Shown here: positions 46,228-56,032 of the stretch, piece after piece | Position numbering within the stretch: position 1 is the stretch's first letter | Layout of the letters: every line of letters starts with the position of its first letter | DNA from: Salinarchaeum laminariae | GTDB lineage: Archaea > Halobacteriota > Halobacteria > Halobacteriales > Salinarchaeaceae | DNA length: 64,000 bases | Direction of reading: 5' to 3' | NCBI RefSeq assembly: GCF_023204835.1 | Contig: NZ_CP096270.1 | Span: 3,105,528 to 3,169,527 of the forward strand | The notes under the pieces: generated by a model | The model's input: only the letters and a program-made list of their open reading frames with translations | What the model was told of the DNA's origin: nothing | Databases searched by the model: none | Program-made: the position numbers and the translations under genes

Positions 46228-48075
46228 ATGGCTGTCGCGGGACTCTCGACCGGTGCTCTCCTCGTGTTCGCACTGATCGGGGTCGCGCTCGTGCTGTTCG
46301 TCTCCGAGACGTTCCCCAGCGACGTGACCGCGATCGGGATCGTCGTCGCGATCGCACTCGCCGAGCCGTGGGTGGGGCTGACCCCGACGGAGGCGATCTC
46401 CGGCTTCTCGAACCCGGCGACGATCACCATCGTCGCGATGTACATGCTCAGTGCCGGCGTGCAACAGACCGGGATCGTCGAGCATCTTGGCGTCAGGCTC
46501 GCGTCGTTCACCCGTGGCGATCCGGACCGGGCGCTCCTCGCCACGGTCTGCACGACCGGCCCGATCGCGGGCGTCGTCAACAACACGCCCGTCGTGGCGG
46601 TGTTCATCCCGCTTGTGCAGGACCTCGCGCGCGACGCCGACGTCTCGCCCTCGAAGCTCCTGCTGCCGCTGTCCTACGCCGCGATTCTTGGCGGAACGTT
46701 GACGCTGATCGGAACCGCCACGAACATCCTCGCGAGCGACGTCGCCGGCGCGTTGATCCCCGGTCGCGACGGGATCGGGATGTTCGAGTTCACGCCGCTG
46801 GGGATCGTCGTGCTCGTGGTCGGGATCGCCTACCTCCTGACGATCGGCCGGGCGCTCACGCCGGCTCGCGTCCCCGTCGACGCCGACCCGCTCGAGCGAT
46901 TCGACATGGAGGACCACCTCGGACGGGTCGTCGTCCGTGCGGAGTCACCGCTCGTGGGGCGGTCCGTCGACGACATTGCCGAGACGGTCGACACAGAGAT
47001 CGCACTCCTGCAGCTTCGCCGCGACGGCGAGGTGTACGCGTTGCCGGACGGCGACGCGACCGTGCGACCCGACGACCGGCTGATCGTCCACGGTACGCTC
47101 CAGGCGATCAATCGCTTCCGCGAGACCAACGACCTCCGACACCTCCATCGCGAGGACGTGACTGCGGCGACGTTCGACGAGGCGCCGACCGCGTACACCC
47201 TGGCGACCGCGATCGTCCCAGAGAACTCCGAGTTCGTCGGCGAGACGTGGGGCGATACCGGGCTCGAACGGTTCCACCGGACGAGCGTGCTGGCCGTGCG
47301 CCGAGAGGGCGTCCTCTATCGTACGGATCTCGCCGAGATAGAACTCCAGCCCGGCGATCACCTGCTCCTGCGAACGACGCCGGAGACGATCGAGTATTTC
47401 GCCGACAGTCCGGAGCTCTGGCTCGTGGACGAGCGCGTGCTGGAAGCGCGGGACGCCACCGATCCCGACTCCGTGGCGCCGCTGACCTCCCGAACGCCGC
47501 TGGCGCTCTCGATCGTGCTCGTCGTCGTGTTCGCTGCAGCGGCGACGCCGGCGCCCGTCGTGATCACGGCGCTCGGCGGCGTCTTCGCGATGCTCGCGAC
47601 GGGCTGTCTCTCACCGTCCGACGCCTACGACGCGGTCTCCTGGAACGTCATCTTCCTGCTAGCCGGCGTCATCCCGCTCGGACTCGCGATGGAGCGCACC
47701 GGCGGGGCGACTGCGATCGCGGACGCACTCGCGACGAGCGGTGAGGTGCTCCCCGCCCTCGCCGTCCTCTACCTGTTCTACGTCGTGACGAGCACGCTCG
47801 CGAACGTCATCACGCCGGTCGCGACAGTGGTCCTCATGCTCCCGGTCGCGGTCGACACGGCGCTCCAGCTCGGTGCGAGCCCCTTCGCCTTCCTGCTCGC
47901 GGTGACCTTCGCCGGCGCGACGGCGTTCATGACGCCGATCGGCTACCAGACGAATCTCATGGTCTACGGGCCCGGCGGCTACAAATTCACGGACTTCCTT
48001 CGCGTGGGCGCACCGTTGCAGCTCCTGCTCTCCGTCGTGACGACGGTCGGAATCTGGGCGTTCTGGGGCGTCTGA
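46228..48075 (+). CDS. SLC13-family permease with two TrkA-C domains
   Basis: A 615-residue transporter. The first ~215 residues have about five or six helices with SNPATITIVAMYMLSAGV and the hairpin motif GVVNNTPVVAVF. Two TrkA-C (RCK-C) ligand domains lie between (~220-310 and ~320-405). The second helical half (~430-615) repeats with TSTLANVITPVATVVLML and GYQTNLMVYGPGGY. This layout is typical of dicarboxylate/sulfate/arsenite-like ion transporters. The regulatory domains suggest gating by a bound ligand, which is inference. Confidence 0.87.
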   Translation: MAVAGLSTGALLVFALIGVALVLFVSETFPSDVTAIGIVVAIALAEPWVGLTPTEAISGFSNPATITIVAMYMLSAGVQQTGIVEHLGVRLASFTRGDPDRALLATVCTTGPIAGVVNNTPVVAVFIPLVQDLARDADVSPSKLLLPLSYAAILGGTLTLIGTATNILASDVAGALIPGRDGIGMFEFTPLGIVVLVVGIAYLLTIGRALTPARVPVDADPLERFDMEDHLGRVVVRAESPLVGRSVDDIAETVDTEIALLQLRRDGEVYALPDGDATVRPDDRLIVHGTLQAINRFRETNDLRHLHREDVTAATFDEAPTAYTLATAIVPENSEFVGETWGDTGLERFHRTSVLAVRREGVLYRTDLAEIELQPGDHLLLRTTPETIEYFADSPELWLVDERVLEARDATDPDSVAPLTSRTPLALSIVLVVVFAAAATPAPVVITALGGVFAMLATGCLSPSDAYDAVSWNVIFLLAGVIPLGLAMERTGGATAIADALATSGEVLPALAVLYLFYVVTSTLANVITPVATVVLMLPVAVDTALQLGASPFAFLLAVTFAGATAFMTPIGYQTNLMVYGPGGYKFTDFLRVGAPLQLLLSVVTTVGIWAFWGV

Positions 48076-48145
48076 GTCCCCGTCGCTGGCGTGCGAGCGG
48101 GCCCGGGCGGTGCGTTTATGCCGCGGCCCCCGCATCTTCCGCCGA

Positions 48146-48841
48146 ATGAGCGATAGCGAGGGGAGCGGATCGGCAAATGCGGGTGATTCGAGCGGTGCTG
48201 AAACGCCGCCTGGCCCCGCCCGTGACCCCGACGTCGAGGCGCTCCTCGGACAGCTTGAGGAGCTCGAAGAGACCGTCGACTCCGAGCAGGAACTCGAGCA
48301 GGTTCAGTCGACGATCAGCCTCGCCGAACGGATCCCTGGGAGCGGCTTCCTCAGCGGCCACATCCAGAAGTACACGACCCGGGACGTCGCCGAAGCGGTC
48401 GTGGGCGCGATCCTCATCTCGATGCCGATGCTCGTCGAGGACGGCGTCTTCGACGTGGCCGCCTACCTCACGGACAGGTGGATGTTCGGCGTCCCCATCT
48501 TCTTCGCGATCAACGTCGTCTTCGTCGTCGTAATGAGCATCGGCTTGCTCTACTGGGCGGACATCCGAGAGGTCAAGATCTCGAATCCGATCTTCGGGAT
48601 CGTCCCCCGCCGGCTGGTGGGCGTGCTAACCGCCTCGTTCCTGACCGCGACCGGGCTCGTCTTTCTCTGGGGCCGCCACCGCGTCGGGGACCCCTCCGAT
48701 TTCGAGGTGCTCGCGCGGATCGTGGTGGTCTGGACCGCGGCGGCGTTCGGTGCCGCACTCGGTGACATCCTGCCCGGCGAGAGCGCAGGGTACGACATCA
48801 CGATCCAGAACCTCGACGACATCGTCAAACCCGAGGAGTAG
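48146..48841 (+). CDS. DUF2391 family membrane protein
   Basis: A 231-residue protein. A ~60-residue cytosolic start rich in Ser, Gly and Glu includes a short helix that may form a coiled coil (EELEETVDSEQELEQVQ). About five transmembrane helices follow, with EAVVGAILISMPML, VPIFFAINVVFVVVMSIGLL and LVGVLTASFLTATGLVFLW. The family (TIGR02587-like) has no known function. A TATA-like CGTTTATGCC ~26-33 bp upstream supports ATG 48146 as a leaderless start. Confidence 0.82.
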   Translation: MSDSEGSGSANAGDSSGAETPPGPARDPDVEALLGQLEELEETVDSEQELEQVQSTISLAERIPGSGFLSGHIQKYTTRDVAEAVVGAILISMPMLVEDGVFDVAAYLTDRWMFGVPIFFAINVVFVVVMSIGLLYWADIREVKISNPIFGIVPRRLVGVLTASFLTATGLVFLWGRHRVGDPSDFEVLARIVVVWTAAAFGAALGDILPGESAGYDITIQNLDDIVKPEE

Positions 48842-49036
48842 AGACGGCGGCGCCAGTGACGGCCAGACCGTTTCCGACGATCACGAACGGGCGTCAGCCC
48901 CCGGCCAGCAACCGGACTGGGCCGGCCATCGGGCGCTGGCGACGGCCGACGGCCGGTCGACACTCCGCCGTCACGGACGGCGGCCGGTCGAACCGGTGAC
49001 TCAAGAGTTATGCCCGTCGACCGGAAATTCTCCGGC

Positions 49037-50044
49037 ATGACGAAGTTCGGCTGGTTCGCCTCCCTCGAGGAGTTCTCCCCGCAAGAGTGCCTCGATCAGG
49101 TGGATATCGCGTACGCGAACGGGTTCGACTCGATCACGGTCAACGACCACTTCCACCCCTGGTTCCACACGAAGGCGGGTGGAGAGCCCGCAAACTGCGG
49201 CAACTGCTGGTCGTGGATGCCCATCGCGCTCGATCGGACGGAGGACATGGAGATCGGAACGGGCGTCAGCGCCCTGCTCCGGCGGTACCATCCGGCGAAC
49301 GTCGCCCACCGGCTCGCGACGCTGGAGGAACTCTACCCCGACCGCGTGTTCCTCGGCGTCGGGACCGGCGAGGCACTCAACGAGTCGCCGCTGGGGAACC
49401 CCCTGCCGGACTACGGCGAGCGAGCCAAGCGAACCGCCGAGGCCATCCGGCTGATTCGTCGGCTATTCGAAGAGGAGTTCGTCACGTTCGATGGCACCTA
49501 CTACCAGACCGACGAGGCCAACCTCTACACCGGTCCCGACGAGGCGCCGCCGATCCACATCGCCGCCAGCGGCCCGACCGCGGCGCGGATGGCCGGGGAC
49601 CTCGGCGACGGCCTCATCACCGTCTACGAGGATCCGGAGTTCATCCACGACACCATCTTCGCCCAGCTCGAGAACGGCGTCCAGAAGTCCGAGCGAAACG
49701 AGTCCTTCGACGACGTCGAGAAGACGATCCACATCCACGTCTCGCTGGACGACGAGTACGACGCCGCACTCGAGCCCGCGCTCCCGTGGCGAGGCACTCT
49801 CGTCGATCGGTTCTACACCGACGATGTCGCCGACCCGCGCGTCATCCAGCAGGCCGGCGAAGACGAGGTCAGCGAGGAGGCGCTGACCGACGCCTACATC
49901 GTGACCGACGATCCCCAGGACATCATCGACGTCACGGAGACGTACGTCGACTGCGGGTTCGAGCACATCGTCTATCAGAGCCACAGCCCCGATCAGGAGC
50001 GCTTCGCCGAGTTCGTCGCCGACGACGTGATGCCCTCCTTCTAA
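49037..50044 (+). CDS. LLM-class F420-dependent oxidoreductase
   Basis: A 335-residue TIM-barrel protein of the luciferase-like monooxygenase family that uses coenzyme F420. Features are MTKFGWFASLEEFSPQECL, ITVNDHFHPWF, IGTGVSALLRRYHPANVA and LYPDRVFLGVGTGEALNE, as in the TIGR03557 group with F420-dependent glucose-6-phosphate dehydrogenase. The actual substrate is unknown. An ATG at 49010 in frame would add nine residues; the family usually starts at the M chosen. Haloarchaea make F420, so the cofactor is plausible. Confidence 0.87.
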   Translation: MTKFGWFASLEEFSPQECLDQVDIAYANGFDSITVNDHFHPWFHTKAGGEPANCGNCWSWMPIALDRTEDMEIGTGVSALLRRYHPANVAHRLATLEELYPDRVFLGVGTGEALNESPLGNPLPDYGERAKRTAEAIRLIRRLFEEEFVTFDGTYYQTDEANLYTGPDEAPPIHIAASGPTAARMAGDLGDGLITVYEDPEFIHDTIFAQLENGVQKSERNESFDDVEKTIHIHVSLDDEYDAALEPALPWRGTLVDRFYTDDVADPRVIQQAGEDEVSEEALTDAYIVTDDPQDIIDVTETYVDCGFEHIVYQSHSPDQERFAEFVADDVMPSF

Positions 50045-50149
50045 CGCGAACTGACCGATCCCAACGACCAGCGGGTGTCGACGATTCCTGGGTCCCCTAT
50101 TCTAGCAGAGAGCTACAGAGACAGGATTCGGTGAGTCCGAGAATCAGAG

Positions 50150-50370
50150 ACCGGCAGAGAGTCGAAGAATCAGAAACGGGGAGCAGGAATACGGATCCGG
50201 GGAGGAGTGGAGGGAAGACGACGGGAAGAGAGAGGGTGGAGAAAGGAGGGTGGAGAAAGGAGGGTGGAGAGAGGAAGATGAGAAGGAAGGAAGATGAGAA
50301 GAGAGGAGGGGCGGAGGAACGAAGAAGAGAAGAAAGGAGAGTGAGTGGGAGAAACGGTGAGAAGAGAGTG
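50150..50370. repeat. Long polypurine tract with a 14-bp direct repeat
   Basis: Almost all bases on the plus strand are A or G for ~200 bp. A 14-bp unit GGGTGGAGAAAGGA occurs at 50234, 50248 and, with one change, at 50262. GAAGATGAGAAG is also repeated at 50274 and 50290. The tract fills most of the 422-bp gap between the oxidoreductase and histidine kinase genes; no other feature was seen there. Confidence 0.85.
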
Positions 50371-50466
50371 CCGAACGGCCGCCGTGCAGCCGGGGAACGG
50401 GGACATCGGCCGTTCCATCTGGCCACAACTCACTTGTCCGGTCCCTCCCACCTTCGGTTAGACTGA

Positions 50467-53226
50467 ATGCCGACGCTACTGCTGGTTGGAACGGTTTCGG
50501 GGACGACGATTGCGGCCCTCGAAGACCGTGGCTTTTCGATCGAGGTCGGCGCATACGAGCAGGCCCCCGAACCCGACGGCGGAACGACGCTGGAACAGTC
50601 CGCCGTCGATCTGGCGACCGCGGCCGACTGTTCGCTGGTCTGTGAAGGGGTTGGCGACGTCGAGACAATCGAGGCGATGGGCGCCGCTGCACCGAAGCTA
50701 CCGATCCTGTACGCGGCTCCGGCGGAATCGGCCGGTCGGGCCGGCGCTGCACTCGAAGCAGGTGCCACCGATCGGGTGCTGACGACCGGCGAGCGCGACG
50801 GACCGCGGATCGCGAATCGGCTCGACGGTCTCGACGGCGTCGGCGCCGAGTCCAACGGCTCGATCGTGGGAGCAGGCGGCACCGACAGACAGGACCAGCA
50901 GGGGAACACCCGCGACGAACGGATCGAGGCCCTCCTCGAGTGTGCGCAGGCGTTCATGGACGCCGACGACGTCCAGACCGTCGCCACGACCGCCATCGAG
51001 ACTGCGGAACGGGCGCTCGGCTACGATATCGTGAGCGTCCGGCTGTTCGGCGACGACAGGACGACGCTCCGGCAGGTCGCGAGCTCCGACCGGGCCGAAG
51101 AGGTCCTCGGGCTGTTGCCGGTGGTGACGCTGGAGGACAGCGTCGTTACCCCGGCGATCGAGGAGAATCGTCCGCTCGAACTCGATCAGGAGATGTTATC
51201 GGAAGCGGGAATCGACTCGGTCCAGTCGGCGCTCGTCCTGCCGCTTGGCGACCACGGCGTCGTGAGTTTCGGCGCGATGGAGCCGGACGCCTTCGGCAGC
51301 GGCGATCGCAACGTCGGAGAGCTACTGGCAGCGAACGCAAGTGCGGCGCTGGATCGCATCGATCGCGTCGAGCGAATCGAGGCGATTCACGGGACGATGC
51401 GGGAGATGCTCGACGCCCGGAGCCCCGCCGCAGTCGCCCAGCAGGCCGTGGACGCCGCCGCGGACATTCTCGGCCATCAGTTCGTCGTCTGCTTCCTCGA
51501 GGGCGACGATTCGCCATCGGGGCTGGAGCCGGTCGCCTGGACCGACGCCGCGGCGACGCTGACCGGTGGGGAGCTCCCGACACCCTCGGCTGGCGACGGC
51601 TCGCTCGAAGCGTTCGAGACCGACACCGTCGTCCGCCGAGACAGTACCGAGGCGGAGGCCGCCAGCGGACTCCCGGCGACGAGCAGACTCCACGTCCCGA
51701 TAGAGGACGCCGGGACGCTCATGATCGCGACGCCGGGGCCCGGCGCGTTCGACGAGTCCGACGTGCAGCTCGCGCGACTGCTCGCGACCAACGTCGCGCG
51801 GGTGCTCGACCGGGTCGAGCGCACCCACGAACTCGAACGCCTCGAGACCGTCTTCGAGACCGTCGACGACATGGTGTACGTCCACGACGAGGCGGGGAAC
51901 ATGTTGCACTGTACGCCGGTGCTTGCCGAGCGGCTCGGCTACGATCGCGACGAAGTCATCGGGATGAACGTCGGGGATCTCGTCGACGACGAGTCCGAAG
52001 CCGAGGGAGCCGAACTCATACGGGAACTACTGGAGGAACCACCCGACGCGACCCGGACCCAGCAGATCGACCTGGCAGGCGAGGACGGCAAAGAAATCCC
52101 CGTCGAGATTACCTACAGCCTGCTGCCAAGCGAGGAGTTCCGAGGGGTCGTCGGCGCGGTCAACGACATCAGCGACCTCGTCGCGGTCCGCGAACAGCTC
52201 GACTCCCAGGAAGACCGATTCGAGTATCTCTTCGAGAACATCCCCGACCCGGTCGTTGAGGGACATTTCGAGGAGGAAGCCGTCGTCGAATCGATCAACG
52301 ACGCGTTCGAGGAAACCTTCGGGTTCGAGGAATGGGAAATTGCCGGTGAGCGACTCAACGACGTGATCGTTCCCGACGACCACATGGAGCGCGCTCGCGA
52401 ACTCGATCAACAGACCGCGACCGGGACAGTGAACCACGCGGAGGTCGAGCGAGATACCCAGTACGGCCGCAGAGAGTTCCTCTTCCGAGGAGTCCCCTAC
52501 GAGGCGACCGACGGAGTCACGCGGGGTTTCGGCATCTACACCGACATCACCGAGCAGAAGGAACGCGAGCGCCATCTCGAGGTGCTCCAGCGGCTTCTCC
52601 GGCACAACGTTCGCAACGAGGTAAACGTGTTGCTCGCCGGAATCGATCAGCTGGAGGACGCGCGGGCCGAGGACGACGTGCAGGAAGCCGAGCTTCTGGC
52701 GACCCTCGACGAGACCGCGCGCGATCTGCTCTCGATGAGTCAGAAGGCAAAGCGCATCAGCCGGGTCATCGACGCCGAGCAGCGGGAGCTCGGCAACGTC
52801 GACGCGGCGTCGATCGTTCGGGCTGTCGTCGAGCGGGTCCGCCAAACCCATCCCGACGCGACGATCGAGCTCGACGCGCCGGAGTCCTGCCCCGTCCTCG
52901 GGTCCGGTGCCATCGAGCGAGCAGTCGAGGAGCTCGTCGGCAACGCGCTCCAGCACGCGGGCGATAGCCCGACGGTCACCGTCGATCTTCGGGCCACCGA
53001 CGACGGGGCGGATCTCACCGTCGCCGACGACGGTCCGGGCATTCCCGAAGCCGAGCGAAACGTGTTGGAAGACGGCGAAATCACGCCGCTCCAGCACGGC
53101 AGCGGGCTCGGCCTCTGGCTGGTCACGCACGCGACGGCAGCCAGTGGCGGGACGGTGTCCTTCGATCCGACGGCAGACGGCGCACGGGTGACGCTCTCCT
53201 TCCGGTCGATCGAGAGCGACGACTGA
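50467..53226 (+). CDS. GAF/PAS sensor histidine kinase
   Basis: A 919-residue soluble kinase with no membrane segment. A response-regulator-like but Asp-poor N-terminal domain covers ~1-115. Two GAF domains follow (~145-300 and ~300-455), then two PAS domains (~458-575, ~580-700) with FGIYTDITEQKERE. The H-box LLRHNVRNEVNVL has the phosphorylated His713, as in haloarchaeal kinases, and the ATPase domain shows the N box (VGNALQHAGD) and G boxes DDGPGIP and HGSGLGLWL. It probably senses an intracellular or diffusible signal; no receiver protein gene is adjacent. Confidence 0.9.
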   Translation: MPTLLLVGTVSGTTIAALEDRGFSIEVGAYEQAPEPDGGTTLEQSAVDLATAADCSLVCEGVGDVETIEAMGAAAPKLPILYAAPAESAGRAGAALEAGATDRVLTTGERDGPRIANRLDGLDGVGAESNGSIVGAGGTDRQDQQGNTRDERIEALLECAQAFMDADDVQTVATTAIETAERALGYDIVSVRLFGDDRTTLRQVASSDRAEEVLGLLPVVTLEDSVVTPAIEENRPLELDQEMLSEAGIDSVQSALVLPLGDHGVVSFGAMEPDAFGSGDRNVGELLAANASAALDRIDRVERIEAIHGTMREMLDARSPAAVAQQAVDAAADILGHQFVVCFLEGDDSPSGLEPVAWTDAAATLTGGELPTPSAGDGSLEAFETDTVVRRDSTEAEAASGLPATSRLHVPIEDAGTLMIATPGPGAFDESDVQLARLLATNVARVLDRVERTHELERLETVFETVDDMVYVHDEAGNMLHCTPVLAERLGYDRDEVIGMNVGDLVDDESEAEGAELIRELLEEPPDATRTQQIDLAGEDGKEIPVEITYSLLPSEEFRGVVGAVNDISDLVAVREQLDSQEDRFEYLFENIPDPVVEGHFEEEAVVESINDAFEETFGFEEWEIAGERLNDVIVPDDHMERARELDQQTATGTVNHAEVERDTQYGRREFLFRGVPYEATDGVTRGFGIYTDITEQKERERHLEVLQRLLRHNVRNEVNVLLAGIDQLEDARAEDDVQEAELLATLDETARDLLSMSQKAKRISRVIDAEQRELGNVDAASIVRAVVERVRQTHPDATIELDAPESCPVLGSGAIERAVEELVGNALQHAGDSPTVTVDLRATDDGADLTVADDGPGIPEAERNVLEDGEITPLQHGSGLGLWLVTHATAASGGTVSFDPTADGARVTLSFRSIESDD

Positions 53227-53332
53227 CGGACGCCAGCGAAGCGAGGGATCGGCAGTGGGTAGCAGTTAGGGATCGATCGTCGCTCTGGCAGTGAAAGAGA
53301 GGCTTCAAGGGTCTCGGCGGGGAGTATCGTCC

Positions 53333-53617
53333 ATGGCCGACACGTACACGCTGACCATCGAGTCCGACTCCGAGCACGAATCCGAAGAGATCGACGTTCC
53401 AGTCGCCGCCATCGAGGCGCTCGGCGACGACGAATCACCGACCGAGATGGCCGGTGACCTGGTTCTGCTCGGCCTCGCCCAGCAGATGCACAGCCGCGTC
53501 TTCCACGCCGAGGAGGCGCCCCAGGAGGCCGTCAAGGAGGCCAACGAGCTGCTCGAGGAGGCCTTCGAGGAGCGGTTCGGGCAGACGTTCCAGGAGATGG
53601 CCGGTCACGACCACTGA
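53333..53617 (+). CDS. Small acidic protein, DUF7545-like
   Basis: A 94-residue very acidic protein starting MADTYTLTIESDSEHESEEIDVPVAAIEAL, a short beta strand followed by helices (VLLGLAQQMHSRVF, AVKEANELLEEAFEERFGQTF). I recall it as a small haloarchaeal family (DUF7545-like) of unknown function. It occupies the place where rpl11 precedes rpl1 in several haloarchaea. ATG at 53333; in-frame upstream codons are not supported. Confidence 0.75.
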   Translation: MADTYTLTIESDSEHESEEIDVPVAAIEALGDDESPTEMAGDLVLLGLAQQMHSRVFHAEEAPQEAVKEANELLEEAFEERFGQTFQEMAGHDH

Positions 53618-53792
53618 ACGTCGTTCACTGCAACCGATCACGACCGACGACGCCCGCGGTCGCGGTCGTTCGAAACCGCAATTGACCACCGACGATCCGA
53701 CCGGTATCCGGTACCACAGCGCACCGGATTCGGGGTCGACGCCGCTCGATTCGACGGGCGGTAGCGGGCTCCTCGTGGGCTGCTTCGACGAC

Positions 53793-53884
53793 TTTTTATA
53801 GCCCATGACCATCGTTTCCGACGAGACAGGCTTGGCCTGTTTCACTGATCCGTAGGAGCCTAAGGCGCACTACGGAGGTGAACA
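53793..53884 (+). promoter_or_regulatory. Ribosomal stalk operon promoter and structured L1-type leader
   Basis: TTTTTATA (53793-53800) predicts a start near 53823, giving a leader of ~60 nt, unusual here because most neighbours look leaderless. Two hairpins are evident: ACAGGC/GCCTGT (53826-53840) and CCGTAG/CTACGG (53850-53875). The second abuts a strong GGAGGTGA ribosome-binding site (53875-53882). In Halobacterium the homologous leader resembles the L1 site on 23S rRNA and is proposed to allow L1 feedback. The same role is likely here. Confidence 0.7.
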
Positions 53885-54523
53885 ATGGCAGATCAGGAGA
53901 TCGAACTAGCAGTTTCTCGCGCACTCGAGGAGTCGCCCGACCGGAACTTTACCGAGTCGGTCGACCTCGCGATCAATCTGCGCGACCTCGACTTGAACGA
54001 CCCGTCGAATCGTGTCGACGAGAGTATCGTCCTTCCTGCCGGTACCGGCCAGGAGACGACCATCGCCGTCATTGCAGAAGGTGAGACCGCAGTCCGAGCC
54101 GAGGACGTCGCCGACGACGTCCTCTCCGGCGACGACCTCGCTGACCTCGGCGATGACGACGACGCGGCGAAGGACCTCGCTGGCAACACCGACTTCTTCG
54201 TCGCAGAGGAGGCGCTCATGCAGGACGTCGGGCGCTACCTCGGGACGATCCTGGGGCCACGCGGCAAGATGCCGACCCCGCTCGGTCCGGACGACGACGT
54301 CGTCGAAGTCGTCGAACGGATGAAAAACACCGTCCAGCTCCGCAGCGGCGACCGGCGCACGTTCCACGCGCTGGTCGGCGCCGAAGAGATGTCCGCCGAG
54401 GAGATCGCCGACAACATCGACGTGATCCTCCGGCGACTCTACGCGGACCTGGAGAAGGGTCCCCAGAACGTCGACACGGTCTTCGTGAAGACGACGATGG
54501 GTCCCGCAGAGGAGGTGGTGTAG
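53885..54523 (+). CDS. rpl1: 50S ribosomal protein L1
   Basis: A 212-residue protein that binds 23S rRNA at the ribosomal stalk base and, in several archaea, its own mRNA leader. [37 protein letters not shown] opens the protein; [19 protein letters not shown] is the L1 signature (~119-137), and [12 protein letters not shown] ends it. First gene of the L1-L10-L12 operon; its stop is immediately followed by the L10 ATG. It has a strong Shine-Dalgarno sequence. Confidence 0.97.
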   Translation: MADQEIELAVSRALEESPDRNFTESVDLAINLRDLDLNDPSNRVDESIVLPAGTGQETTIAVIAEGETAVRAEDVADDVLSGDDLADLGDDDDAAKDLAGNTDFFVAEEALMQDVGRYLGTILGPRGKMPTPLGPDDDVVEVVERMKNTVQLRSGDRRTFHALVGAEEMSAEEIADNIDVILRRLYADLEKGPQNVDTVFVKTTMGPAEEVV

Positions 54524-55582
54524 ATGAGCGCCGAACATCGCACCGAGACGATTCCCCAGTGGAAGCGCGAAGAGGTCGACGCCATCACCGACCTGCTCGA
54601 GAACTTCGAGAGCGTCGGCGTCGTGGACATCGCTGGCATTCCGAGCCGGCAGCTCCAGGACATGCGTCGTGGCCTCCACGGCACCGCAGAGCTCCGGGTC
54701 AGCCGGAACACGCTCCTGCGCCGTGCACTCGAGGAGTCCGATCGCGGTCTCGACCAGCTCACTGGTCACGTGACCGGACAGGTCGGCCTCATCATGACGA
54801 ACGAGAACCCCTTCGGGCTCTACCAGCAGCTGGAAGCCTCGAAGACGCCCGCGCCCATCGGTGCGGGCGAGGTCGCTCCCAACGACATCGTCATCGAGGA
54901 GCAGGACACCGGGATCGATCCGGGACCGTTCGTCGGAGAGCTCCAGACGGTCGGCGCAGCCGCGCGGATCCAGGAGGGCTCCATCCACGTGACGGAGGAC
55001 AGCCTCGTCTGTGAGGCGGGAGAGGAAGTCTCCGACGACCTCGCAAACGTTCTCTCAGAGCTCGGACTCGAACCCAAGGAGGTCGGCCTCGACCTTCGTG
55101 GCGTCGTCGCAGACGGCGTCCTCTTCGAGCCCGAGGAGCTGGAGATCGACGTCGACGAGTATCGCGACGACGTGGCGACCGCAGCCGCACGCGCTCGCAA
55201 TCTCTCGGTCAACGCCAACTACCCGACGGCGACGACCGCGGGCACGCTCATCGCGAAGGCGCAGGGCGAGGCCAAGAGCCTCGGTCTGCAGGCCTCCATC
55301 GAGAGCCCGGATCTCGCAGACGACCTCGTGAGCAAGGCGGACGCGCAGGTTCGCGCGCTCGTCGCTCAGGTCGACGATCCGGACGCGCTCCCGGAGGACC
55401 TCCAGGACGTCGAGGCCCCCGCACAGCCGGCAGCCGACGAGGCCGCCGATGCTGAGGACGAGGGCGACGACGAGTCCGACGATGTCGAGGACGAACAGGC
55501 CGACGACCAAGCGGACGCCGATGCCGACGATGACGACGGCGACAATGCCGGCGCAGAAGGCCTCGGCGACATGTTCGGGTGA
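54524..55582 (+). CDS. rpl10: 50S ribosomal protein L10 (archaeal P0)
   Basis: A 352-residue stalk protein that anchors L12 dimers to the ribosome. The rRNA-binding N-terminus is [35 protein letters not shown] and the P0-type insertion follows. After residue ~285 the tail is Ala/Asp/Glu-rich ([15 protein letters not shown]...) and ends [10 protein letters not shown], the conserved stalk C-terminus that contacts GTPase factors. It begins directly after the rpl1 stop, so translational coupling is likely. Confidence 0.97.
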   Translation: MSAEHRTETIPQWKREEVDAITDLLENFESVGVVDIAGIPSRQLQDMRRGLHGTAELRVSRNTLLRRALEESDRGLDQLTGHVTGQVGLIMTNENPFGLYQQLEASKTPAPIGAGEVAPNDIVIEEQDTGIDPGPFVGELQTVGAAARIQEGSIHVTEDSLVCEAGEEVSDDLANVLSELGLEPKEVGLDLRGVVADGVLFEPEELEIDVDEYRDDVATAAARARNLSVNANYPTATTAGTLIAKAQGEAKSLGLQASIESPDLADDLVSKADAQVRALVAQVDDPDALPEDLQDVEAPAQPAADEAADAEDEGDDESDDVEDEQADDQADADADDDDGDNAGAEGLGDMFG

Positions 55583-55588
55583 TTCACA

Positions 55589-55942
55589 ATGGAGTACGTA
55601 TACGCAGCACTCATCCTCAACGAGACCGGCGAAGAGATCAACGAGAGTAACCTGACCGACGTGCTGGAGGCCGCGGGCGTGGACGTCGAAGAGTCCCGCG
55701 TCAAGGCCCTCGTGGCCGCCCTCGAGGACGTCGACATCGACGACGCCGTCGCAGAGGCGGCCGCAGTCCCCGCTGGCGGCGCAGCCGCCGGTGGCTCCGC
55801 GGGCGGCGAGTCCGCGGACGAGGCCGACGATGGCGACGACGATGACGAGGTCGAGGAGGCCGACGAGGACCTCCCCGATACGACGGACGACGACGAGGAC
55901 GAGGAGGCCAGCGGCGAGGGCCTCGGCGACCTCTTCGGCTGA
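55589..55942 (+). CDS. rpl12: 50S ribosomal protein L12 (archaeal P1)
   Basis: A 117-residue acidic stalk protein. [45 protein letters not shown] forms the helical dimerisation part; an Ala/Gly hinge and a highly acidic region lead to the conserved end GEGLGDLFG shared with L10. Last gene of the operon, 6 bp after rpl10. A T-rich stretch downstream probably terminates transcription. Confidence 0.97.
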   Translation: MEYVYAALILNETGEEINESNLTDVLEAAGVDVEESRVKALVAALEDVDIDDAVAEAAAVPAGGAAAGGSAGGESADEADDGDDDDEVEEADEDLPDTTDDDEDEEASGEGLGDLFG

Positions 55943-55956
55943 ACTCCGTTTCGAAC

Positions 55957-55973
55957 ATTTCCTCGTTTTATTT
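55957..55973 (+). terminator. T-rich terminator after the ribosomal stalk operon
   Basis: ATTTCCTCGTTTTATTT follows the rpl12 stop by ~15 bp. Archaeal termination often needs only a U-rich tract, and no other reason for T runs in this GC-rich DNA is evident. Confidence 0.55.
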
Positions 55974-56032
55974 CGATTCCGTAGCTGCTGCTCTGGCAAG
56001 TGGTACGGGCAGAACCGCGACAGCAAAGCAGT

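Noticed and set aside
50097..50451. Hydrophobic Phe/Leu/Pro/Ser reading frames on the minus strand over the purine tract
   Set aside because: They look like membrane segments only because polypyrimidine codons read as Phe, Leu, Ser and Pro; no start or family support.
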